Shown in pieces: positions 55,756-64,000 of a DNA stretch of 64,000 bases. The position numbers were made by a program, and so were the translations under genes. Origin of the DNA: Hippopus hippopus (Eukaryota; Mollusca; Bivalvia; Cardiida; Cardiidae). Under the pieces are notes generated by a model. The model did not search any database, had not been told where the DNA came from, and saw nothing but the letters and a program-made list of their open reading frames with translations. The stretch spans positions 11,929,215-11,993,214 of the forward strand of contig OX328112.1 in NCBI GenBank assembly GCA_946811185.2, read 5' to 3'. Position 1 is the stretch's first letter, and the number at the start of each line of letters is the position of its first letter.

Positions 55756-56477
55756 GTTTGTGTCAAACTCTCAATCGTATTTCATTTTTTTTTTCTTCAC
55801 GGATGACAGTGGGTCGATGCGCTTGCTGACACCATCTTGTACCAGTATACCACAGCAGGCGCATGAATACACCTCTGGATATTAAGCAGTGCAGTGCCGG
55901 AAGTGCGGATCGATTCGTAAGCAAACAAAAACTGCATGGGGTTTGACAAGTAGATCCAATTTGTAACAACAAATTAACTACAAAATTCGATGAAAAGTTT
56001 GTGCTCCCGCAGTTTTTATCTGCCTCGTGAACGAGAAAATGGTAATAGCCCTGAATAATGATTTTTTAAACCGCATCATATCGACTCAAACGATCTCTGT
56101 CTGTCTGTCTTTGGATCAGGAAGTATTAAACCCCATTTTCATAGAATTTGGCTCGAACATTCAACCATTTGCCAAATATCAAAAGTTTAAAGGATGTTTA
56201 GAAAAAAATAACTTAAAAAAAACACTGTGAGAAAAGGAGAACATGCATGCAGGAAAGGCGTCGAATTATCACCATGAATTACATATCATTTAACAGGTGA
56301 AAACATTGAAGAAAGAAGAAACTCTTGTTTTATTCTTTGCAAAAGTGGTCTGGACATATAAGTGGTCTGGAAAGACCAATGGCTCCTTTTGCCATAATAT
56401 TTCTTCTGCAAAACAGCAAACGGTTGTAGGTAGACTAGCGATACGCAGACATAAACAAAACTCTAATAATCTTTAAC

Positions 56478-56697
56478 ATAACGACAAAGTTTTATGACCA
56501 AACCAAATATAAAAGCATTTGCAGACAAAAAATCGGTCAATCGCAGAATAAAATCCTGTCTTTTATATCGAAGAAAACATTGCGGGAAAAGGAGAAAATG
56601 CTGCTGGTAAGCAGCATTTTCTCCTTTTCTCACAATGTTTTTAAAAGTCTTCTTATTTACGGTCGTTGTTATACGGAATTGCTGGGTAAAGGGTTAC
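56478..56697 (-). mobile_element. HPA element with extended centre
   Basis: CGACAAAGTTTTATGACC half, palindrome centre ATGCTGCTGGTAAGCAGCAT, end GGGTAAAGGGTTAC. Confidence 0.8.
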
Positions 56698-56864
56698 GGC
56701 TACCAAAGGGCGAGGCTCAAGGTAGTACGACTCGCATTTCAAATAAATCTTACAACTGTGGATTTAATTTCCGAATTAGCCCAATTTGTCCAGCCTGGAT
56801 TAGTACTAATCCAGGGCGATTATCCCCGAGGTAGATACATCGAAAAATCTCTTGATCCTTTATC

Positions 56865-57000
56865 AGAACAGAACAGAACAGAATTTTATTATGACTTGTA
56901 CAAAGTACATTGTCAGTTGCACATACAATATACAAAAACAACGTGGTACATGAAGATACATGTACTGTCAAGATGTTTATCATTGCATTCCCGAACATGA
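56865..57000 (-). mobile_element. LINE-like 3' terminus
   Basis: AGAACAGAACAGAACAGAAT then TTTATTATGACTTGTACAAA, reading on the minus strand as a body ending in (GTTCT)n. The same end type is at 62405-62480. Confidence 0.5.
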
Positions 57001-57085
57001 GTGCACTTTGTACAAAGTGTAGAAAAAGATCAGCCTGCAAATACGTACTGCTTCTTAATCAGTGGTTCTTGTCATTTAAGCTCTA

Positions 57086-57240
57086 TTTACCTTTTACCAA
57101 CCAATCCGTGGTTTTAACGATTCTGAAGCAAAAGGCTCTCCTAAACACAGTGGGAAAAAAGAGCAAGTCTTATGCATGGCATAGAATAAGATCAGACTAC
57201 GCAGAAAGTATTATCGCCCGTCTGTGTAGTCAAACTTTAT
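57086..57240 (+). repeat. HPA half and HPB-like hairpin remnant
   Basis: TACCTTTTACCAACCAATCC and AACGATTCTGAAGC (HPA), then GCATAGAATAAGATCAGACT and GTCTGTGTAGTC (HPB-like). Confidence 0.45.
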
Positions 57241-57299
57241 AAAAAAAAAAAACTCTGCGGGTCTCAGTGGATTTTATTTTTGGCCGTCGAAAGAGGCCG

Positions 57300-57360
57300 A
57301 GTTTATGTGAGTCATGCCTTGGCAAAGGGTGGTCTAATGGATCTCCATATTGCATTATGT
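57300..57360. repeat. HPC end fragment
   Basis: GTGAGTCATGCCTTGGCAAA and GGATCTCCATATTGCATTAT. The tRNA-like repeat follows within about 10 bp. Confidence 0.5.
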
Positions 57361-57364
57361 AACA

Positions 57365-57450
57365 GTTCTCACAAATAGCCTCCCCAGGCGGGATTTGAAC
57401 CCAGGACCTCCAAGTCCCAAGGCGAACGCTCTACCATGTCGCTACAAAAG
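57365..57450 (-). repeat. tRNA-like SINE head
   Basis: On the minus strand TAGCGACATGGTAGAGC (A box) and GGTTCAAATCCCGCC (B box) are spaced as in a tRNA, with CCTTGGGACTTGGAGG between. The acceptor stem does not pair well, so a SINE head is preferred. Confidence 0.55.
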
Positions 57451-57507
57451 CTAGCTCTATAGCAAGGCAGTATAACTGTCCCCTTATACAAACACAAGCT
57501 ATACATT

Positions 57508-57772
57508 TGAGCCATACTCTGTGAAAAGGGGGCTTAATGCATCTGCGAAAAGTTTCGACACAGGTCAGCCTGCGCCGTCCGCGCAGGCTGACCTGGGCCG
57601 AAACCTTTCGCTATTGATTAATTTTATGATTGTCAAAGGACCAGTCTACATCATGATTCAGTCGGTTGTTAGACAAAATTGTTCTCTTATGGATTCATAA
57701 TTATGTGATGTTTTGCTGAGTATACTGCGACACAGAGATTCATTAAGCCCCCTTTTGCCAGAGTATTGCTCA
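57508..57772. mobile_element. full HPC element
   Basis: TGAGCCATACTCTGTGAAAA at the left and TTTTGCCAGAGTATTGCTCA at the right. Both ends share an A in place of the family G, so the arms match each other. Hairpin CAGGTCAGCCTGCGCCG / CGCGCAGGCTGACCTG. Confidence 0.9.
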
Positions 57773-57774
57773 TT

Positions 57775-58003
57775 TATATCTATCTGTGGGAAAGACCAGT
57801 GTACTACAATTATACCAAGCAAGTCATCATATAAATATCGACTGAATCCTGAGGTAAATGGTCCTTAGACAGGAAGAGAATTTACCAAAAGCAAAACGTT
57901 TCGGCCCAGGTTAGCCTGCGCGGACTGCCCATGCTGACCTTGATTAATCCTTTTAGCAGATGCATTAAACCCTCTTTTCACAGAGAATGGATCACAATGT
58001 TGA
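57775..58003. mobile_element. HPC element following the previous copy
   Basis: ACCAAGCAAGTCATCATATA, CGACTGAATCCTGAGG, CCCAGGTTAGCCTGCGCGGA and TTTTCACAGAGAATGGATCA. Confidence 0.7.
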
Positions 58004-58534
58004 TATACCCCTGTACTAAACAAGCATCCGTCTTGAGCAAGCACCGTTGAGTGTCCTTCAGGTGCCTGTTTATCATAGGTTGGACTATATTTTTGGTATC
58101 CGAATAAGGGCTCATCCGAATTATCGACAGTTAACTATATTCGAATATTCGCAAAATTCAAAATTCGAAGTATTACTCTAGTTTTACCATACACATACAA
58201 CGATTACTATAGTTCGACACCTGTCAAAACTGGGGCCTAATCTGTCAGTTTGGATTATATCTCTATTATCAAAGGAAACGGCTTAACTTATCAGCGAGTT
58301 CGGCTTAAGTTACGTATCATTTTACGATTATCGAAAGACTATCGTCCCGTCGGCCGGACTTCGATGGTCATCCACGTTTTGGTTTGGACTTTGGAATGAC
58401 CTTAAAGATAAAACCTTATCGGCCATCCTATTATTTTGCCCTCTCTTTGGCAAATCTTTTTCTTGATTTCTGATTTGAGCTTTTGTGATATGTTTGTAAT
58501 GTGACCCTATGGATAATTGTCGGTGGTTTTTTTT

Positions 58535-59045
58535 TGTGACACTGTAGATCAAGATCAGACTGTACAAAAAGCGTAGTCTGATCTTCGACCTTTCCTTGAT
58601 AATAGACTGCAGCTCTGTAGATAATTATAGGTTTTTTTTGCGGAAAGTGTGGATCAAAGAATTAGAATGCACAGAACGTACAGTCTGATCTTGGATCCAT
58701 ACTTTTTTTTGGAATGCAACCCTACGGATACTGTTGTCAGTACTTTTTACGGATAGTGTGGATCAAGATCAGACTGAACTGAACGTGCAATCTGGTCTTG
58801 GATCTACACTGTCCGTTGTTTTGTGGTTTATTCCAATCAATTGAATTTATTACGTAGCCTTGATTTACTCGCCGAGGATGAAAATATCAAAGTACTTGTA
58901 CTGTATAAAAAGAAAAAGAAAATCATGAATATGTCTATTCCAGAGCAAAACTCAGTTATTGAGGTTTCAGAGTTTTTTTTAACCGCAAAAAGATCAGACT
59001 ACACAGAAATTACAATCTGATCTTGGATCTACACTGATCGCAAAT
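58535..59045 (+). repeat. array of four HPB-type hairpins
   Basis: Hairpins at about 58540-58600, 58645-58710, 58752-58822 and 58985-59042, each with TAGATCAAGATCAGACTG-like and CTGATCTTGGATC-like arms. The first three repeat at 105-110 bp with a related leader (CCCTATGGATA, GCTCTGTAGATAA, CCCTACGGATA), so the whole unit was duplicated in tandem. Confidence 0.75.
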
Positions 59046-59259
59046 TGGCAAAATGTAGCGCTTGACTGGCAAACCTCTGAATTTGCTCTCTTTACTCAGT
59101 GCGAATGGTGGAAGAAGGGATAATCTCTAAGTTTTTGTTTCTTAAATTTATCTAAACTTCACTTCCCCTCCCTGGCGATTATATAAAATATGACTGGATT
59201 TCAAAACTTGTGTATCCTTCTTGCAATTTTATCTCTGAGCTATTTGTTCGTGTTTCATT

Positions 59260-59462
59260 CTAACCCTTAACCTGCTAAATAAATTTCATGCCGATAGTGA
59301 AATGCCGAATTTTGCTATTTCAAAGTTAAATATTGGAGAAAAATATCTTCTTATTGGACTGTGAAGATCCAGGATCAGACTTCACGTTCTGTACAGTCTG
59401 ATTATGATCTTCACTGTCCGCAAAAGGGTCCTCGAGTCGCGCTTAGCTGCCAAAAGGGTTAA
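59260..59462 (+). mobile_element. HPB element
   Basis: CTAACCCTTAACCTGCTAAA at the left, GCTTAGCTGCCAAAAGGGTTAA at the right in two parts. The hairpin GAAGATCCAGGATCAGACTT has several arm mismatches. Confidence 0.82.
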
Positions 59463-59504
59463 ATCTGTCAGTCGACATAACTTTAAAGTTACTTAAACTG
59501 AAAA

Positions 59505-60008
59505 ACTTGGCAGTCAGCAAATTTCAGCATTGCGCAAATGACACAAGTTGTTTTTGAAAGGGATACCAGGAATACATTCATGAGTCTGTGGAAAGGATAA
59601 AATGCAGGTTACTTGCATTTTCTTCTTCTTCCACAATGTTTGTAAGAGCGCGTTTCTTCGGATCGTGGAATACAAAGACTGTTTAATTGGACTTTTTTTC
59701 TTTCTTTTTTCTACAATGTTTCAAGTGTTAATTTTCGGAGCCGTGAAAATACAATGATTGTTGGCATATGGTTAATCTTTTTACCACACGATCCCGAATT
59801 TTTAACGACCCTGGGTAAAAAAAAAAGGCCTTTGAAAACCTTGTAGGAAAAGGAAAATGTCCTGGTATGCAACACTTTTCTCCTTAACCGTAAGGTTGTC
59901 TTCACCTTCACAGATTTTTTATTATCATTTCAGGTAAATATAACATGTCGTCTGCAAATACTTTCTTTTTGGACCAATCTAAAATGTTGTCGTTTGGTAC
60001 AGAGTTAC
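59505..60008. repeat. three HPA copies in series
   Basis: 59505-59680 reverse (ATGCAGGTTACTTGCATTTT), 59700-59776 reverse fragment (TTTTTTCTACAATGTTTCAA), and 59772-60008 forward with TTAATCTTTTTACCACACGA and GTCGTTTGGTACAGAGTTA. Confidence 0.7.
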
Positions 60009-60127
60009 TAGTAATAAGACATGAGACGGGTATATACTAGTACAGGAACCAGATTCATCACACAACATGTTATGATGGAAATGAAGTCTTACGAAGCCAT
60101 TATGATAATTTACTCAATAATTATATA

Positions 60128-60310
60128 AGCCATGTTTTGTGAAAAGCGGGTTTAATGCATCTGCAAAAAGTTTCGACACAGGTCAGCCTGCGCAGTCCGC
60201 GCAGGCTGACCTGTGTCGAAACTTTTTGCTATGGGTCAAGTTTCGGCGTATGAGAAGACCAGTCTACACCATGATTCAGCCTGTTTCTAAGACAACGTCT
60301 CAAAATTATG
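60128..60310. mobile_element. HPC element with perfect hairpin
   Basis: GCCATGTTTTGTGAAAAGCG, TTTAATGCATCTGC, and a stem AAAAAGTTTCGACACAGG through its exact inverse around GCGCAGTCCGCGC. The right half ends early. Confidence 0.82.
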
Positions 60311-60975
60311 CAAAGACTTAAATGGAATAATGAATTAAATAAAGTTGCACCAAAATACTTTTTTCTACAGAGCTCCTCAAATATAAATAATTTCGAACTT
60401 AATGTTATCAGAATTTGCGTTTGAATAATGACAACAAAAAGTAAAAACAAAAAAAAAAGTACAGGAAGCAGATTTGCCAAACAATAAATTATGATGGAAT
60501 TAAAGGCCCTTACAAAGCCATTATGATAATTTACTTAATAATGATATTTAAGTGTTTGTATATTTTCTTACGATATAGCTAAAAGTAAACAGACCTCTTT
60601 GTTTGAAGTACAAGACAGTATTACGTAAAACAAGATGTCTTTCTGGTCAAAGTACATAGATGAATCCTCTATTTAAACACAGATTTCCCTTCGTTTTAAG
60701 TGCTGCGACCAGCATGCCAAAACCACAGGCCAGGGAGACTCCATTTGTCTATCATGGAATAGCAAAGTTTTTGGGCAAGCATCAGACATTGTTACTAAAA
60801 ATAGTATATTGGCGCATACCCGATGCAGAAAAAGTGCTATATTTAGTAACAGTGTTCGATGATTGACCAATATAATTTCATTTTTCCGTGGTAGACCAAT
60901 GGAGCTTCAAAGGCCTGTGGTGAAGACACAGAGCAAACGAAACAAGCCTTACAAATACAGGAAACAAGCTTGGGC
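60310..60975. other. 0.65 kb without recognised feature
   Basis: AAGCCATTATGATAATTTAC occurs twice (60094 and 60518), with CAGATTCATC/CAGATTTGCC before each, suggesting a local duplication. No gene seen. Confidence 0.45.
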
Positions 60976-60977
60976 AT

Positions 60978-61815
60978 TCAACCTTTCAGACGTATCCAAA
61001 TTGAAAGTTTTTGTAGACGACAACATAATTGTGATTTAACAATACAAATTTACTCGTAGAGAGTAGACAACACTGTGGGAAAGGGAGTTAATAACATTTC
61101 CTTCTGTTCCCAAGTTTTTTTTTTTTAAAAACCTTCTCTCTACTGCCTTCAGGGTTTACGTAGCCCTCTTATCTTCAGCCATTGTTTAACCTCTCTTTAT
61201 ATACATACAAAAGCACTGTAACACTTTGCGTAACTTATCTAATTTGCATTCACTAAAGGGAGATAATCGTGCTTGCTGTAACAAGAGAGATTAGAAAAAA
61301 GTTTCAGTTACTTATAAAATATTGTGACGAAAGGATAGTGGATCAGCAAATGGGTAAATGGCTTTCCAAAGACCAATTATACAACTCTTCAAAACTCTAG
61401 TACTTTTCCAATCTGTTGAACCCTTTTGTATACGACAGAACCCTGGACTTGTCCAAAAAAAAAAAGCATTTCCAGACAAAAAAGGCAACGTGGATCAAAT
61501 GGCGGGTTTCAACATTGAAATGTCAGGAAACATTGCGGAAACCAAGAAAACGCCTCGTTTTGAGAGAGTTCTTCTTTCGCTATGGTGTTCAGAAGTGATT
61601 TTGTGATTACAAATCGCAAAAGCCCGTCTTTTAGATGTACTGAGTTTACTGTCTATAAGGCTACAAAATCTTAAACTGGTTCAAATCGAAAGCAGTCGTT
61701 GACGACATATTAAATTTTGCTCAAATAATGATTTAAAAGAATAGGAAAACATCGTTGTTTTCGAAAGACCTTTTCCTGAGGGTCGTTAAAACACGGGATT
61801 TTTAGTAAAGGATTG
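60978..61815 (-). repeat. three diverged HPA copies
   Basis: 60978-61155 (CCAAATTGAAAGTTTTTGTA), 61428-61600 (GGACTTGTCCAAAA, then AAACATTGCGGAAACC) and 61664-61815 (GGTTCAAATCGAAAGCAG, GGTCGTTAAAACACGGG). All reverse, centres eroded. Confidence 0.55.
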
Positions 61816-61919
61816 CGAGAGGTTAATCTTTCTATGACTTCCTTGGTAAACAAGACTTTAGCTTTCTGACTTAGCGGCTTGTCGCCTCGGGAAACCCTAG
61901 CAACGGATATAGTCTATGA

Positions 61920-62400
61920 TTTGTTTGTTTCACGTTTTAACCCGTTTTTCAGCAGTATTATATCAGTTATATCATGACGGCGAGTGCATCTATTTATGTA
62001 ATCCAGGTGGTTCTTTTTCATACCAACTACGAGCAAGTAGAAAAAAACATTATGAAAAAGGGAGAAACTGTTCGTACAAATTTTAGTAACTAACATTTCC
62101 CCTTTTCCCACAATGTTCACTTCGCTTCCAGAGACAAATTTTATGTTTTGAGAACCATTTGATTTGTCGTCTGCAAATGCTTTCAATTTGGACAAGGTTA
62201 TTTTTTGTCTTTGGTAAAAGAGTCAAAGTCGAAAAAACATTCATCGGCGAGACAGAAATTAATCCTGTCGCAATGACATTGGCTTTTACTTTTATCAGTT
62301 CTCGAAAGATGTTTGTCAGATCCGCGATTCGAACTCACAACAACCTAGATTACTGGCCTTATGCGTTACCCACTAGGCCAATCAGGCTCGGTTTATTTAG
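61920..62400 (-). repeat. SINE interrupted by an HPA copy
   Basis: 61920-62032 is SINE body (CGTTTTAACCCGTTTTTCAG, TCATGACGGCGAGTGCATC). 62035-62226 is HPA (AAAAACATTATGAAAAAGGG, TCGTCTGCAAATGCTTTCAA). 62230-62398 resumes the SINE (ATTAATCCTGTCGCAATGAC) with head GATTCGAACTCACAACAACC and GTTACCCACTAGGCC. Confidence 0.7.
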
Positions 62401-62404
62401 TATT

Positions 62405-62506
62405 CAAGAACAGAACAGAACAGATATTTTAATAATCGAGTACACAAGTGTACACTGTCAGAATTACATAATATGTACAACAAAGCATTTGTCAATCTCT
62501 CTCTCT

Positions 62507-62560
<54 letters not shown>

Positions 62561-62570
62561 TTCAAGTAAA
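62405..62570. repeat. LINE-like tail and CT microsatellite
   Basis: AGAACAGAACAGAACAGATA with TTTTAATAATCGAGTACACA (minus-strand LINE end as at 56865), then a CT run at 62490-62556. Confidence 0.6.
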
Positions 62571-62579
62571 AGCTTTGTT

Positions 62580-63045
62580 TTGAGTCATTTTTTCGCTTGG
62601 TGAGCTAGGTTTTATTTCATTGCTTGTCGAACAAAGGTTTTAAGCGCGAATCTTGATGCAAGAAAGTCTTCTCAACGACTCCTTTTGTCACAATAATATG
62701 ACATAATCATATTCCTGCATAAAACCTTTATTAAATTCATTTTAATTGTTCATATTTTGAAAATTTGAATATAATGAGATATCAATTGATCCTGTGTTTT
62801 CTTTCCCGCTTTTTCCATTCTTTACGACATTGATTCCCATACCCCATCCAAATGTTCTTCCAACACCTCCATACATACTTTCCCATAGACACAAAATCAT
62901 TGCCCACGACATTAACTGCGCCAATGACATTATTAATGTCACTTCATCAGATGACATAACATAGCAGTAAGTTCATAACAAACAATAGCGCAGATGGACC
63001 TAATTACGCGTGTCTTTCATATGATATAATAGGTATTTTCTTAAT
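62580..63045. other. no recognised feature
   Basis: Unassigned sequence between the CT tract and the next HPA copy; no repeat or protein motif recognised. Confidence 0.45.
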
Positions 63046-63049
63046 TCTT

Positions 63050-63480
63050 TTCAACACAATCCCAACTTGAAAAAAGTTAAGGAAGGATACTTCTGAAAAT
63101 GTTGCGAGAAAAGAAGTAAATGCCGGTAACCAGGATTTTCTCCTTTTTCCAAAATGTTTTCTATTCTTTGAAAGGTATATACATATCGTTTGAAAAGATA
63201 TCTGTCTTTTCAAGCTACTTTTTGTTGAGACAAGCGTATGGTCTGAGCATCTTGGTTAACTTTTACAAAAAAACAAAGTTAGATCCGTTTAATATGTAGA
63301 ATTTGTATACCGACAAATCAAATGTTGCTTATATAATAGGATCTGCCAATGAAAGGGGTTAAAAGCATTGTGGGAAAAGGAGAAAATGCTGGTCACCAGC
63401 ATTTTCTTCTTTTAACTACAGTGTTTTCAAAAGCCTCTTTCTCAGAGTCATAAAAACGTGGAATTATTTGTCAAATGGCT
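63050..63480. repeat. two HPA copies, opposite orientation
   Basis: 63050-63200 forward (CACAATCCCAACTTG, ATGCCGGTAACCAGGAT). 63262-63480 reverse with GTGGGAAAAGGAGAAAATGC, centre CTGGTCACCAG and end TATTTGTCAAATGGC. Confidence 0.7.
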
Positions 63481-63559
63481 AGGAAAACACCGGTTCGTGG
63501 TAATTTTTTGCGTGCACAATTCTAAACACTTGATTTAGACAATAAAAAAAATAAAAGAT

Positions 63560-63792
63560 AATAAACCATCCTCTGTGAAAAGATAGCGAAATGCATCTTA
63601 GTGCATCTGTAAAAAGTATCGACCGAGGTCAGATTGCGCAGTCCGCCCAAGCTGATCTCGGTCGCAACTTTTTGCAATTGCTTTATTTTATCCATGTCAA
63701 AAGAGCAGTGTTCGAGCACCTCATGACTTTGTCGGTTGTTATACAAAATGGATCTTATAGATCAATGATAATTATGGGATGACTTGTTTGCT
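63560..63792. mobile_element. HPC element
   Basis: CATCCTCTGTGAAAAGATAG, hairpin CGAGGTCAGATTGCGCAGTC / GCCCAAGCTGATCTCGGTCG, and TGTCGGTTGTTATACAAAAT. The right outer repeat is lost. Confidence 0.7.
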
Positions 63793-63795
63793 ATA

Positions 63796-63955
63796 GTGAG
63801 TGAGTGAGTGAGTGAGTGAGTGAGTGAGGGAGGGAGTGAACGAATGAATGAATGAATGATGGTGGTTAGATGGGTGGATAGATTGATGGATGGAGGCAGA
63901 GAGAGAGGAAGAGGGGGGAAGAGAGAGGGGTGGGGAGAAAGAAAGAAAGAATGCA
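63796..63955 (+). repeat. GAGT, AATG and GGAT microsatellites
   Basis: (GAGT)n at 63796-63830, (GAAT)n at 63841-63859, GGAT and GA-rich runs after. Serine/proline/leucine-rich frames on the minus strand come from these. Confidence 0.88.
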
Positions 63956-64000
63956 CAAAAAAACCCAGAAAGTAAACTTTTCTATTAGTGACCAACTGTC

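Noticed and set aside
57365..57450. Possible tRNA gene
   Set aside because: A and B boxes are present but the acceptor stem and anticodon arm do not fold convincingly; the SINE-rich context favours a SINE head.
19060..63480. CRISPR-like regularly spaced palindromic repeats
   Set aside because: The hairpins are dispersed at irregular distances in both orientations, with TTAA ends and introns nearby; this is eukaryotic transposon sequence.

Overview
The window is animal nuclear DNA. It is AT-rich, has spliced genes with GT/AG introns, and is dense in short palindromic repeats, tRNA-derived SINEs, LINE 3' ends and microsatellites. The gene content and repeat types suggest a lophotrochozoan, most likely a bivalve mollusc. 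That assignment is inference from repeat style and the Frizzled sequence, not a database match.

Only one host protein-coding gene is convincing: a complete Frizzled 5/8-class Wnt receptor on the minus strand, with its ATG at 29716 and its stop at 19510. I rebuilt it as three exons. Exon 1 carries the signal peptide and CRD start, exon 2 the CRD core, and exon 3 the CRD end, linker, seven membrane segments and cytoplasmic tail. The junctions are clean GT..AG and the product is 601 aa. A candidate AATAAA lies about 170 bp past the stop. About 1.9 kb upstream of the ATG is free of the repeats that crowd the rest of the window.

The remainder is layered mobile-element sequence. (1) HPA is a family of about 230 bp elements bounded by TTAA plus CCCTTTACC-type inverted ends, with a nearly loopless 66 bp palindrome at the centre; I count roughly 50 full, partial or decayed copies. 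(2) HPB is a second TTAA/CCCTTA-bounded family with a different central hairpin (AGATCAGACTGCAC arms). (3) HPC is a third hairpin family with AGGTCAGCCTGCGC arms and about 40 bp outer inverted repeats. (4) Other palindromes lie at 7245-7644, 31648-31732, 33025-33820, 36029-36170, 32490-32780, 45530-45835 and 53396-53935. (5) Two mobile tandem arrays of about 145 bp monomers lie at 3256-5192 and 9197-10688. (6) A Tc1/mariner-type relic with about 210 bp inverted repeats lies at 40056-41093, inserted in a SINE. (7) A 5'-truncated LINE with the end of its RT ORF lies at 47266-48120.

Layout: 1-5.2 kb repeats and tandem array 1; 5.2-7.8 kb palindromes in AT-rich DNA; 8-12.7 kb HPA cluster and tandem array 2; 12.8-19 kb SINEs and HPA/HPB/HPC; 19.3-29.7 kb frizzled; 29.7-31.6 kb its upstream region; 31.6-64 kb a nested repeat landscape with no further recognisable host gene. 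HPA and HPB fit non-autonomous piggyBac-like elements by their TTAA target and CCC start. No piggyBac transposase is present here, so that link is inference.
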